In this document: positions 18,364 to 27,120 of the stretch, piece after piece
Position numbering within the stretch: position 1 is the stretch's first letter
Layout of the letters: each line of letters starts with the position of its first letter
From: Murinocardiopsis flavida
GTDB taxonomy: Bacteria; Actinomycetota; Actinomycetes; Streptosporangiales; Streptosporangiaceae
Direction of reading: 5' to 3'
Assembly (NCBI RefSeq): GCF_003014485.1
Contig: NZ_PYGA01000027.1
Coordinates: forward strand, 1 to 64,000
DNA length: 64,000 nt
Position numbers and translations under genes: made by a program
Notes under the pieces: model-generated
Databases searched by the model: none
What the model was told of the DNA's origin: nothing
Seen by the model: only the letters and a program-made list of their open reading frames with translations

Positions 18364-18890
18364 GGCCGCTCCTCGGCGGGGACGGCCGGCTCCGGTACTG
18401 CCGCGGGCCCGGCGCGGCGGAGTTCGGCGGCGCGCAGCACGGCCGCCACGATGTTGGTGTAGCCGGTGCACCGGCACAGGTTGCCCGCGACGGCCTCGCG
18501 CGCCTCGGCCTCGGTGGGGTCGGGGTGCTCCTCCAGGTAGGCGGCGATGAGGGTGAGGAAGCCGGGTGTGCAGAACCCGCACTGGAGGCCGTGGCACTCG
18601 CGGAACGCCTGCTGCACGGGGTGCAGCGGGCCGCCGGGGTCGGCCAGCCCTTCGACGGTGGTGAGTTCGTGGCCTTCGGCGCCGACGGCGAGCATCAGGC
18701 AGGAGCGGGCCGGCCGGCCGTCGACCAGCACCGTGCACGCCCCGCACACCCCGTGCTCGCAGCCGACGTGGGTGCCGGTGAGGCCGAGGTCGTGGCGGAG
18801 GCAGTCGGACAGCAGCCGCCGGGCGGGCACGGTGGCGGCGTGCGGGACGCCGTTGACGCTGAGGCGGATGTCGTGCATGCGTTCGCCCAT
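18360..18890 (-). CDS. molybdenum hydroxylase small (2Fe-2S) subunit
   Basis: A 176-residue iron-sulfur subunit. The plant-type ferredoxin cluster is bound by C44, C49, C52 and C64 (HVGCEHGVCGAC and SCLM). The second cluster, in the helical domain, is bound by C104, C107, C139 and C141 (QCGFC and LCRC). All eight ligands are present, so electrons can pass from the molybdenum centre to the FAD subunit. The ATGA overlap with the large subunit and one-base gap from the FAD subunit mark a single operon. An ATG at codon 5 is an alternative start. Confidence 0.93.
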   Translation of the reverse strand: MGERMHDIRLSVNGVPHAATVPARRLLSDCLRHDLGLTGTHVGCEHGVCGACTVLVDGRPARSCLMLAVGAEGHELTTVEGLADPGGPLHPVQQAFRECHGLQCGFCTPGFLTLIAAYLEEHPDPTEAEAREAVAGNLCRCTGYTNIVAAVLRAAELRRAGPAAVPEPAVPAEERP

Positions 18891-18891
18891 G

Positions 18892-19827
18892 TCATGCCCT
18901 TCCCGCGCCGGCGGCCGCCCGTTCGGTGGCGCGGGACACGGCGTGCGCGCCGGCCTCGCGCAGCGCGCGGACGGTGAGGACGCGTGCGAGGTGGGTCCGG
19001 TATTCGGCGGTGGCGTGGATGTCGGCGGCGGCGTCCGGTCCCGTGCGGGCCGCCGCCAGGTCCCCCGCTGCGGCGTACCGGTCGGAGTCGCCGGGCGCGA
19101 CGGGGCCGTGCGCCGGGACGAGCCCCGCCACCGCCTCGGTGAGGTCGAGGACCGCGGGCGTGGGCCCCATGGACAGGTAGGCCGCCTTCGCGCCGGTGAT
19201 GCGCAGGTCGGGGTCGAGGGCGACGAGCGCGGCCACCCCGCAGACCGCGTAGTCGCCGTGGCGGCGGGCGACCTCGGCGAACGCCGAACCGGTGGCGGGC
19301 CCCTGGGCGGGGAAGAACGCGGCGGTGATGAGCTCGCCCCGTTCGAGGCTGGTCTCCAGGTACCCGGTGAACAGGTCGGCCGCCGCTATCGTGCGGGTGC
19401 CCGCCGCGTTGGCGACGCGCACCTCGCCGCCGAGGAGCGCCAGCGCGGCCGCCATCTCGGCCGAGGGGTCGGCGTGTGCGATGCTGCCGACGGTCGTCCC
19501 CCGGTTGCGGATGACGGGGTGCGCGACCAGCCGCAGCCCCTGCCGCAGCAGCGGCACGGCCTCGGCCGCGGCGGGGTCGGCCGCGAGGTCGGTGTGCCGG
19601 ACGAGGGCGCCGACGGTGACGCCGCCGGTGCCGGTGCCGACCCGGTCGAGACCGGGCACCCTGGTGATGTCGACGACGTGCCGCGGCGCCGCAAGGCGCA
19701 TGTTGAGCAGGGGGATCAGGCTCTGCCCTCCGGCGAGGACGCTGCCGTGCGGTGCGGTCTCGGCGAGGACGCGCACGGCCTCGGCCAGGGTCTCCGGCGC
19801 GTGGTAGTCGAACGCCGGTGGTTTCAT
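18892..19827 (-). CDS. molybdenum hydroxylase medium (FAD-binding) subunit
   Basis: A 311-residue CoxM/XdhB-type flavoprotein. The FAD-binding loops are AGGQSLIPLLNMRL near residues 32-45 and TVGSIAHADPSAEM near 110-124, both close to family consensus. The C-terminal CO-dehydrogenase flavoprotein domain follows, with the segment DYAVCGVAALV. It takes electrons from the 2Fe-2S subunit and passes them to an acceptor. It begins at ATG 19827, whose ATGA overlaps the permease stop, placing transport and oxidation in one transcript. The last 30 residues are Ala/Arg-rich and poorly conserved. Confidence 0.92.
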   Translation of the reverse strand: MKPPAFDYHAPETLAEAVRVLAETAPHGSVLAGGQSLIPLLNMRLAAPRHVVDITRVPGLDRVGTGTGGVTVGALVRHTDLAADPAAAEAVPLLRQGLRLVAHPVIRNRGTTVGSIAHADPSAEMAAALALLGGEVRVANAAGTRTIAAADLFTGYLETSLERGELITAAFFPAQGPATGSAFAEVARRHGDYAVCGVAALVALDPDLRITGAKAAYLSMGPTPAVLDLTEAVAGLVPAHGPVAPGDSDRYAAAGDLAAARTGPDAAADIHATAEYRTHLARVLTVRALREAGAHAVSRATERAAAGAGRA

Positions 19828-21305
19828 GCGGTCCCCTCCCGCCGCTCCCCGTCGTCGGGGTCGGCCCCCTGTTCGTCGGCCTCGCCGCCCGGGTAGCCGG
19901 CGGCGGTGTCGTCGCCGGTGCCGACCAGGAGTCCCGCGCCTTCGTCGCCGCCCGGCCGAGGGCCCAGCGGGCGGGGGCGCATGTCGGCCGGTGCCAGCCA
20001 GTGCAGGGTGTGGTAGCCGACCAGGGTGATGATGGTGCCCAGCGCGATGCCCTCGATCACGAAGGTCTCGGTGAAGGCCAGTTTCACCCCGCCGATTCCC
20101 GCGACCAGCCCCGCTGCGAGCGGGACCAGGACCACGGGGTTGGCGAAGTCGACCCGGTTCTCGACCCAGATCTTCGCCCCCAGCAGGCCGATCATGCCGT
20201 AGAGGACCACGGTGAGGCCGCCCAACACGCCCTCGGGCGTGGCGGCCACCAGCGCGCCGAACTTCGGGCACAGGCCGAACAGGATCGCCACGAGCGCCGC
20301 GATGTAGTACGCGGCCGTGGAGTACACCCGTGTCGCCGCCATCACCCCGATGTTCTCGGCGTAGGTGGTGGTGGGCGACCCGCCGACGGACCCCGACGCG
20401 GCGGTCGCCAGGCCGTCGGCGATGATGGCGCGGCCCATGTAGGGGTCGAGGCGTTCGCCCGTCATCTCCTCCACCGCCTTGACGTGCCCCGCGTTCTCCG
20501 CGATCAGCGCGATGACGGCGGGCAGCGCCACGAGGATGGCGGACGTGTGGAACTCGGGCGCGTGGAAGGCGGGCAGCCCGATCCACGGCGCGTCGGCCAC
20601 CGCGCTCAGGTCGACCCGCATCGCGCTGACGAACTGCCCCTCGTTCGCCTGGTCGGGCACCATGGTCGCGCCGAAGGCGAGGTCGAGCAGCCAGGACACG
20701 GCGAACCCGAACACCAGCCCCAGGAGGACCGTGATGCGGCCGAGGAACCCGCGCAGCAGCACCGTCGCGAGGACCACGAACGCCATGGTGAGGAGCCCGG
20801 TCCACTGGTCGAACGGCCAGTAGGCGGTGGCGACGACCGGCGCGAGGTTGAACCCGATCAGCATCACCACGGCGCCGGTGACGGCCGGCGGGAGGGTGGC
20901 GACGATGATCCGCGCGCCGACGAGGTGGATGAGCACGCCCGACGCCGCCAGGACCAGCCCGGCCACCAGGATCGCCCCGGTGACGGTGGCGCTGTCGCCC
21001 CCGGCCTCCCTGATGGCGAACACCGAGCCGACGAACGCGGCGCTCGTTCCGAGGTAGCTGGGGATCCGGCCCTGCACCACCAGCAGGAACAGGATGGTGG
21101 CCAGCCCCGACATCATGATGGCGAGGTTCGGGTCCAAGCCCATGACCACGGGGAACACAAAGGTCGCGCCGAACATGGCGACGACGTGCTGCGCCCCGAG
21201 CCCGGCGGTGCGGCCCCATGAGAGCCGCTCCTCGGGTTTGACCACCTGCCCCGGCGGCGGCGCGGTGCCGTCGCCGTAGAGTTTCCAGCCCAAGCCGAGT
21301 CTCAT
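19824..21305 (-). CDS. NCS2-family uracil/xanthine permease
   Basis: A 493-residue nucleobase:cation symporter with the UraA fold of 14 segments. The two substrate-contacting glutamates lie in IALIAENAGHVKAV and in GGSPTTTYAENIGVMA; the second is nearly identical to the UraA sequence with GGPPNTTYGENIGVMA. Near the N-terminus GAQHVVAMFGATFVFP is also characteristic. This similarity favours a pyrimidine or xanthine over other solutes. I chose the ATG at 21305 with GGGAG 4 bases upstream, over one ten codons earlier. It is the first gene of the permease-hydroxylase operon, downstream of pucR. The C-terminal 60 residues are hydrophilic and Gly/Asp-rich. Confidence 0.92.
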   Translation of the reverse strand: MRLGLGWKLYGDGTAPPPGQVVKPEERLSWGRTAGLGAQHVVAMFGATFVFPVVMGLDPNLAIMMSGLATILFLLVVQGRIPSYLGTSAAFVGSVFAIREAGGDSATVTGAILVAGLVLAASGVLIHLVGARIIVATLPPAVTGAVVMLIGFNLAPVVATAYWPFDQWTGLLTMAFVVLATVLLRGFLGRITVLLGLVFGFAVSWLLDLAFGATMVPDQANEGQFVSAMRVDLSAVADAPWIGLPAFHAPEFHTSAILVALPAVIALIAENAGHVKAVEEMTGERLDPYMGRAIIADGLATAASGSVGGSPTTTYAENIGVMAATRVYSTAAYYIAALVAILFGLCPKFGALVAATPEGVLGGLTVVLYGMIGLLGAKIWVENRVDFANPVVLVPLAAGLVAGIGGVKLAFTETFVIEGIALGTIITLVGYHTLHWLAPADMRPRPLGPRPGGDEGAGLLVGTGDDTAAGYPGGEADEQGADPDDGERREGTA

Positions 21306-21367
21306 CCCGCTCCCTTCCGGCCCTACCTGGCGCAAGAGTCACCGGTGTCACCCGGCCCGGCCGCACT

Positions 21368-21416
21368 CGCACCGAGCCAACCACGTCGGAGTGACGCACG
21401 CCACTCCTTCGGTGCG
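21368..21416. promoter_or_regulatory. nested dyads between pucR and the permease operon
   Basis: An outer perfect inverted repeat, CGCACCGA (21368-21375) and TCGGTGCG (21409-21416), encloses an inner one, GGAGTG (21388-21393) and CACTCC (21402-21407). It lies about 65 bases upstream of the permease start and 75 bases beyond the pucR stop. It could be the operator for the PucR protein at the permease promoter, or the pucR terminator. Confidence 0.4.
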
Positions 21417-21489
21417 GCCACCCTAGGGACGCCGGGGCCCCCGCCGCACGGGCGACACCTGCCAAACAGCGCGCCCGCGGACTAGCGGG

Positions 21490-23274
21490 CTAGGACAGGC
21501 CGCGCATGCGGATGACGCGCAGGGCCATCATCAGGTTGAGGCGCAGGTCGGGGTCTGCGGTGAACGGGCCGAGCATGCGCTCCAGCTTGCCGATGCGGTA
21601 GCGCAGGGTGTTGTAGTGGAAGTGCAGCAGCCGGGCGGTCTCGGCGACGTTGAGGTTGTTGTCGAGCAGGACTTCCAGGGTGTGGCGCAGGTCGGCGGTC
21701 TCGGTGTCGTCGCCCAGCGCCAGCGGGCCCAGGGTCTCGGCCATGAAGGAGCGCAGTTCGGCGCCGTCGGGGACCAGGCTGATGAGCCGGAACACCCCGA
21801 GGTCGTCGAACCCGGCGACCGCGCCCGTGCCGTGCATCTGGCGGCCGACCCGCGCCGCCTGGCGGGCCTGCTCGTACGCCGCGGGGATCGCCTCGGGGCT
21901 CGTGACGACCCGGCTGAACCCGGTCGCGAAGGAGCGGCGCCCGCCGCCGCCGTCGCCGGAGACCTGCGCCACCATGGCGCGCACCAGTCGCCCGGGCGCG
22001 CAGTCGCCGTCGCGCCCCGCTCCGGTCCCGCCGCGCCGGCGGCCCGGGTCGGCCGGCCCCTGCGGGCGCGCGGGCGCCCGGTCGAGTCCCATGATCACCA
22101 CGACCTCCTGGCTGTACCCGGCGATGGCCGCCTTGGGGTCGCGCTCGCGCACCACCATCGTCCACGCGCCCATGAAGCGCTCGTGGGCGGGGCGCAGGTC
22201 GCCGGCCGCGTGCACCGGGCCGGGCGGTTCGGGGCCGAGCTCGGCGACGACCACGACGAGCGGGCGGTCGACGTCCCAGCCGAGCGAGGCGCAATGGGCG
22301 ACGATGTGCCCGGTGTCGCCCGCGCGGCCGTCGAGCACGTCGCGCAGGAAGTCGCCCTGGTACTTGCCCTCGACCGCGGCGACGGCGAGGTCGCGGGTGA
22401 TGACGAGCGCCGCGGTGGCGGCGGCGCGCTCCAGCAGGTGGAGGTCAGCGGGGTCCAAGCGGCGGGACCGGGTGATGAGCACGATCCGCCCGTGGTCCAG
22501 GCTGCCCGCCATGACGGGCACCTGCGCCACCCGCGGCTGGTCGTCGTCCAGCGCGTGCAGGCCGTGTTTGAAGCCCTCGACCAGGAACCGCCCGCTCACC
22601 GGGTCGAAGTACGCGGGGTCGGCCAGATCGGACTCGGGCACACCGGAACTCGCCAGGACCCTGCCGTCGGGCGTGGTGACCATGACCCCGCCGTCGAGCA
22701 GCGCCGGGAGCCGCTCGGTGATGGCGGCGAGCCCGCCGCCCGCGAGGATGGCGTCGACCAGGACGCGGTGGACCTCCTCGGCGCGGCCGAGGATGGCGGC
22801 CTGGCGGTTGAGGATGTCGGTGAGGAGGTGGTTGAGCACGTCGTCGAACGCGACGTGGTCGCCCAGCAGCAGGATGGGCAGCCCCCGCTCGTCGGCCGCG
22901 CGCAGCATCGCGTCGGGCAGCTCGGCGACGTAGCGGCCCAGCTTGATGGCGACGGCGGCGAGGTCGCGCTCGGCGAGGTCGCACACCAGCCGGGTGAGGT
23001 CCTGCGGGGTGCTGCGCAATGGGTAGCCGGTGGTGAGCAGCAGCTCGTGGGGTTTGACCCACGGGAGGATGTCGGGGACCTCCATGACGTTGAGCCGCTG
23101 GATGACCCGGTCGAGGCCCTGCTCACCCGCCAGGACCTTCGTGCCGTGGAGGACGGGGAGCCCGAGCGCGTCGGCGACGGAGAGGCCGCGAGCGAGGCTG
23201 CTGGCCGCGCGCCCCCGATCAGTGCTCGGCAGATTCTGTGCAGCGCCGAGACGATCGTTGGCAACGTCTTCCAT
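21490..23274 (-). CDS. PucR-family transcriptional regulator
   Basis: A 594-residue regulator. The N-terminal PucR domain (about 30-165) shows VLAGEQGLDRVIQRLNVMEVPDI, followed by a central GAF/GGDEF-like region. The C-terminal helix-turn-helix reads LRHTLEVLLDNNLNVAETARLL then HFHYNTLRYRIGKLE, the family signature (PucR C-terminal HTH). PucR of Bacillus controls purine catabolism in response to allantoin-type effectors. A Pro/Arg/Gly-rich insert at about 410-440 looks like a linker. The gene sits between the permease operon (same strand, downstream) and the divergent DUF2877-fdrA pair, so it is placed to control both. There is no clear Shine-Dalgarno before the ATG at 23274. Confidence 0.9.
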   Translation of the reverse strand: MEDVANDRLGAAQNLPSTDRGRAASSLARGLSVADALGLPVLHGTKVLAGEQGLDRVIQRLNVMEVPDILPWVKPHELLLTTGYPLRSTPQDLTRLVCDLAERDLAAVAIKLGRYVAELPDAMLRAADERGLPILLLGDHVAFDDVLNHLLTDILNRQAAILGRAEEVHRVLVDAILAGGGLAAITERLPALLDGGVMVTTPDGRVLASSGVPESDLADPAYFDPVSGRFLVEGFKHGLHALDDDQPRVAQVPVMAGSLDHGRIVLITRSRRLDPADLHLLERAAATAALVITRDLAVAAVEGKYQGDFLRDVLDGRAGDTGHIVAHCASLGWDVDRPLVVVVAELGPEPPGPVHAAGDLRPAHERFMGAWTMVVRERDPKAAIAGYSQEVVVIMGLDRAPARPQGPADPGRRRGGTGAGRDGDCAPGRLVRAMVAQVSGDGGGGRRSFATGFSRVVTSPEAIPAAYEQARQAARVGRQMHGTGAVAGFDDLGVFRLISLVPDGAELRSFMAETLGPLALGDDTETADLRHTLEVLLDNNLNVAETARLLHFHYNTLRYRIGKLERMLGPFTADPDLRLNLMMALRVIRMRGLS

Positions 23275-23389
23275 GGGGTGACACTAGCGCCTCGTCTACC
23301 GTCGCCTCAGGCACGGATTCGACCGCCGCGCGCCGGGGTATCCGGCCTTGGCCGGTCCCGGCCAGCAGGGGGGAAGGGGAGGGGGCGGC

Positions 23390-24361
23390 ATGCCCGGGAC
23401 CCCGCCGGGGACGGATCCCGTCCCCGCACCACGCGCACCAGGCGTCTTAGCACCTGAGGCACTGGACCACCGCGGCCGACGCGCCGCGGCGCCCCGCTAT
23501 GCGCACATCGCGGCCGCTCCTGCCGCACTTTATAAAATCGTAAGCGGCCCAATGCGGCCGTCCAGAATGCTGGGAGTTACCCGCGCAGCGGTCTACCTTG
23601 AAGTAGAGGGCACGTACCCGGCGGTCGTGATCGCGATCCTGGCACGAGACTCCGCGCGGTTGCCGAACGGTATGGTCCTCACCGATCCACTGAGCGTCGG
23701 GCCGTTCGCCGACGTGGCCGGTACCACGTCGGTATGCGTCGGTCGATGCTCCGTGGAGTTGGATGCCCCCGCCGGCCCGCTTACCGTCCGAGTGGGCCGG
23801 TGGTGGCGTCCGACCCGCCCCCGCCCCACCGCTCCGCCGCACGACCCCGCCGCATCGGTGCGGGAGCTCGGCGCCCTGCTCCGCGGTGTCGCCGGCGGCC
23901 TCGGCCCCGGATCGCTCGGCCTGCTCGGCGCGGCGGTCCTCGGCCCCCCGCCCACCGCGGCCGCCGCCGCGCACCGCGCCGCCGCCGGGCTCGTCGGTGC
24001 CGGACCCGGCCTCACCCCCAGTGGCGACGACCTCCTGAGTGGATTCCTGCTCGCCGCCCGGCATTTCGGCCCGCCCGAACGCCTCACGGCGCTCACTGCG
24101 GCCGCTACTCTGCGTGCCGAGACCTCGACGACCACCCTGTCCGCGGCGCTGCTCCGCCACGCGGCCCGCGGCGATGGCACACCCCAGACCACCGGCGTGC
24201 TCGACGCCCTGTCCGGCCACGGCCCGCTGCGCCCGGCGCTGTCCGCGCTGCGGGCGCTGGGCCACACATCAGGCGATGACCTCGCTCTCGGCATCCTCGC
24301 CGGGGCGACCGCCGCCCTCAGTCCGCCACCAGCAACCGCACCGCCGAGGAGCACCGCATGA
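23390..24361 (+). CDS. DUF2877 protein (YlbF/AllH-like carbamoyltransferase component)
   Basis: A 323-residue DUF2877 protein. The family motifs are GAGPGLTPSGDDLLSGFLLA in the middle and LGHTSGDDLALGILAG near the end, matching E. coli YlbF. With FdrA and YlbE that protein is required for oxamate carbamoyltransferase activity in allantoin fermentation. I chose the ATG at 23390, which has an AAGGGGAGGGGG stretch 5 bases upstream; a TTG at 23348 is also open. About 30 residues before the conserved core have no counterpart in E. coli. An AT-rich stretch at 23530-23542 lies inside the frame. The stop overlaps the fdrA start (ATGA). Confidence 0.85.
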   Translation: MPGTPPGTDPVPAPRAPGVLAPEALDHRGRRAAAPRYAHIAAAPAALYKIVSGPMRPSRMLGVTRAAVYLEVEGTYPAVVIAILARDSARLPNGMVLTDPLSVGPFADVAGTTSVCVGRCSVELDAPAGPLTVRVGRWWRPTRPRPTAPPHDPAASVRELGALLRGVAGGLGPGSLGLLGAAVLGPPPTAAAAAHRAAAGLVGAGPGLTPSGDDLLSGFLLAARHFGPPERLTALTAAATLRAETSTTTLSAALLRHAARGDGTPQTTGVLDALSGHGPLRPALSALRALGHTSGDDLALGILAGATAALSPPPATAPPRSTA

Positions 24362-26019
24362 CGACCCACCCCGACACGGCGGGCCCGCAGGACGGGCCGG
24401 GCGACGAAGCCGCGGACGGCCCCGGAGGTGCACGGGGCGTGAGCGGCACCGCCGTCCGCGTCGAGGTGCGCAGCGGCGCCTACCGCGATTCGGTCGCCCT
24501 GATGCGCATCAGCAGCGCGGTTTCGGAGCTCGACGGGGTCGACACCGCGCTGGTCGCGATGGCGACCGAACTGAACCTCGGCCTGCTCACCGGAATGGGC
24601 GCCGCCGCCCCGTCCGGCACCGGCCCCGACGACCTCCTCATCGCGGTGCGCGCCGCCGACGAGGAGGCGGCCGACACCGCGGTCCGCGCCGCCGACGCCG
24701 CCCTGACGGCGTCCGGTGCGGCGGCGGGGGGCGGGGCCGGCGGTTCGGCGGGCGGCCACCCGCCGCCGCGCACGGTGCGCACGGCCGCGGCCCGCGCGAC
24801 CGCCGACGGCACGCCCGCCACAGTGGCGCTCGTGTCGGTACCCGGACGGCACGCCGCCGCGGAGGCGTTCGACGCGCTCGACGCGGGCCTCGACGTCATG
24901 GTGTTCAGCGACAACGTGCCCGTCGAGCACGAGGTCGCGCTGAAGGAGGCCGCCGACCGGCTCGGCCGCCTGGTCATGGGGCCCGATTGCGGCACGGCCG
25001 CCATCGGGGGCGCCGGTCTCGGTTTCACCAACGCCGTGCGCCCCGGGCCGGTGGGCGTCGTCGCGGCCTCCGGCACCGGGGCCCAGCAGCTCATGTGCCT
25101 GCTCGACGCGGCGGGCGTGGGCATCAGCCACTGCCTCGGCGTCGGCGGCCGCGACCTGTCCGCGCGCGTCGGCGGACGCTCCACCCGCACGGCGCTGCGC
25201 ATGCTCGACGCCGACCCCGCGACCGAACGCATCGTGCTGGTCTCCAAACCGGCCGACCCCGCCGTCGCCGCGTCGGTCCGGCGCGACTGCGCAGCGCTGG
25301 CCACCCCCGTGCACACCGTGCTCCTCGGCGCCGAGGGCACCGACCTCACCAGCGCTGCGGTCGAGTTGGTCGAAGCCCTCGGCCACCCGCCCCCCGAGTG
25401 GCGGCGGTGGGCCCCCGCGACCGCACCCACCCGTCACACGCCGGGCGGCGCGGCCGCGAGCGAAGCGACCGAAAGCGGCGCGGCGACCGGAACCGGTGCG
25501 CTACGCGGCCTGTTCTGCGGCGGGACCCTCGCCGACGAGGCCATGGCGATCGCGGCGCGGCGGCTCGGCCCGATCCGGTCCAACATCCCCCTGGTTCCGG
25601 ACGATCCCGCGTGGGTGCTGCCGCCGGGCGGCCGCAGCACCGGCCATACCGTCATCGACTTCGGCGACGACTCCTACACTGCGGGGCGGCCGCACCCCAT
25701 GATCGACCCCACCGTCCGCGACGCCCACCTCGCCGAAGCGCTCGCCGACCCCGGCACCGGCGCCGTGCTGCTCGACATCGTCCTCGGCCACGGCGCCCAC
25801 CCCGACCCCGCGGCCGGTGTCGCCGCGGTGCTCGCGGACGCCCGCCGGGCCGTCCCGGTCGTCGTCACCCTGTGCGGCACGGTCGCCGACCCGCAGGACA
25901 TCGAGGCCCAGGCCGCCCGGCTCACCGCCGCGGGAGCCGAGGTCCACCTCTCCAACGCAACGGCGACACGGCACGCCCTCGCCCTGCTCACGCCATCGAG
26001 CCAGGAGATCAGCACCTGA
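24358..26019 (+). CDS. fdrA: FdrA-like acyl-CoA synthetase family protein (oxamate carbamoyltransferase subunit-like)
   Basis: A 553-residue protein, close to E. coli FdrA (about 555). The first part has SGAYRDSVALMRISSAV typical of the FdrA N-terminus. The CoA-binding-like domain follows with VMGPDCGTAAIGG, VGVVAASGTGAQQL and GVGGRDLSARVGG, and a ligase-like C-terminal domain with LFCGGTLADEA and DIVLGHGAHPDPA. FdrA-family proteins share the succinyl-CoA synthetase fold, but in allantoin metabolism transfer a carbamoyl group from a ureido acid to phosphate. It is coupled to DUF2877 by ATGA. DUF1116, which normally follows directly, is displaced by the antiparallel beta-lactamase gene. Confidence 0.88.
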   Translation: MTTHPDTAGPQDGPGDEAADGPGGARGVSGTAVRVEVRSGAYRDSVALMRISSAVSELDGVDTALVAMATELNLGLLTGMGAAAPSGTGPDDLLIAVRAADEEAADTAVRAADAALTASGAAAGGGAGGSAGGHPPPRTVRTAAARATADGTPATVALVSVPGRHAAAEAFDALDAGLDVMVFSDNVPVEHEVALKEAADRLGRLVMGPDCGTAAIGGAGLGFTNAVRPGPVGVVAASGTGAQQLMCLLDAAGVGISHCLGVGGRDLSARVGGRSTRTALRMLDADPATERIVLVSKPADPAVAASVRRDCAALATPVHTVLLGAEGTDLTSAAVELVEALGHPPPEWRRWAPATAPTRHTPGGAAASEATESGAATGTGALRGLFCGGTLADEAMAIAARRLGPIRSNIPLVPDDPAWVLPPGGRSTGHTVIDFGDDSYTAGRPHPMIDPTVRDAHLAEALADPGTGAVLLDIVLGHGAHPDPAAGVAAVLADARRAVPVVVTLCGTVADPQDIEAQAARLTAAGAEVHLSNATATRHALALLTPSSQEIST

Positions 26020-26031
26020 GGCGCGCGGGCA

Positions 26032-26982
26032 TCAGGCCGACTCCGGGAGGATCTTCATCCGGTCGAGCAGGTCGCGGGCCATGGTCTTGCGCAGTTCGGC
26101 CTGTTCGTCGGTCTCCATCTCCAGGCGCAGGGCGAAGGCGGTGGTCCGGTCGCCGTCCTCGACCCACCCGACCATCCAGCCGACCATCGGGTCCGGCCCT
26201 TCGGCCCATCCCGACTTCCAGTAGAGGTCACGGCCCTCGGGGTCGTCGACCTTCTGGTCCATGATCTCGCGGAGCGTCTCGATGTGCTCATCGTCGACGG
26301 GCAGGTCGCCGTGGACGGCCTTGTCGAGGAAGCGCACCTGCTCTTCGGCGGAGATCTTCAGCGGCCCTCTGAGCCAGAACTCGTCGATGTCGTCCTCGCC
26401 ACCGATGTCCTTGGTCCCGTAGTCGAACCGCTCCACCCATGTGCCCATGTCCTCGTGGCCGACGCGGCGCGCGAGCTCCTGGTAGATGGGGAATGCGGAG
26501 ATGGGGAGGGCGTCGCGGATGCTCATGTCGTGCTCCCACTCGGGCAGGCGCTGGGGCTCGCCGCCGTACGGCACGACCTCGTCGGCGTCCGCGACGGCGC
26601 CGGCCTGGAGGCTGATGAGGGAATTGGGGATCTTGAACGTGGACGCGGGGAACTCCTGCTGCTCGACCTCGTCGGGGTGGACGACGGTCAGCTTGCCGGT
26701 GCCGCTGTCGAGAGCGGCGAAGGTGCCCTTGATGCCGGCGTCGGCGAACACCTTCTCCAAGTCCTCGCGCACCTGCGGTCCTGCGGCGGCCTCGTCCGGT
26801 TTCTCGCCCTTCGAGGATCCGCCGGGCGCGCCGGTGCTCGCGGAGGAGCAGGCGGCGAGACCGAGGGAGAGCACCACGGCCGCGGCCGCGAGCCTCGTGA
26901 CGGTCCTCGGGACGGGGGCGCCATGGGCCCGGGACGATGCGGCGGGGCGGGTGTCGGTACTGGGCACTCGGGTCCTCTTCAT
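26032..26982 (-). CDS. class D (OXA-type) beta-lactamase-like lipoprotein
   Basis: A 316-residue protein with a lipoprotein signal (hydrophobic 31-41, lipobox LAAC, C45). The class D motifs are in order: S114-T-F-K117, S162-A-F, Y188-G-T, the tryptophan W203 in FWLRGPLKIS, and K256-S-G. Around these, FWLRGPLKISAEEQVRFL and VGWMVGWVE closely follow the OXA-10 layout. SxV is SAF and YGN is YGT, so activity could be altered, but the nucleophile and the carbamylated-lysine position are kept. It probably acts outside the membrane on beta-lactams or as a penicillin sensor. The ATG at 26982 follows the start MKRTRV; longer upstream frames are spurious. It is antiparallel between fdrA and the DUF1116 gene. 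Confidence 0.9.
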   Translation of the reverse strand: MKRTRVPSTDTRPAASSRAHGAPVPRTVTRLAAAAVVLSLGLAACSSASTGAPGGSSKGEKPDEAAAGPQVREDLEKVFADAGIKGTFAALDSGTGKLTVVHPDEVEQQEFPASTFKIPNSLISLQAGAVADADEVVPYGGEPQRLPEWEHDMSIRDALPISAFPIYQELARRVGHEDMGTWVERFDYGTKDIGGEDDIDEFWLRGPLKISAEEQVRFLDKAVHGDLPVDDEHIETLREIMDQKVDDPEGRDLYWKSGWAEGPDPMVGWMVGWVEDGDRTTAFALRLEMETDEQAELRKTMARDLLDRMKILPESA

Positions 26983-27120
26983 GGGGTCGATGACGATCAG
27001 GAGACGATGGAACCGGGCCCGACGTTTCTCCGGCGTTAACGCCCAGTCTGCCGCGACGCCGATGGGCCGCCCCGCTCGGCGGCCGGTTCCCGCGGGTGGA
27101 TTTCGGCGGGGCGGGCGGGG

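Noticed and set aside
15916-19827. Aerobic CO dehydrogenase (CoxMSL)
   Set aside because: The active-site loop is PYRGAGR and lacks the cysteine of AYRCSFR.
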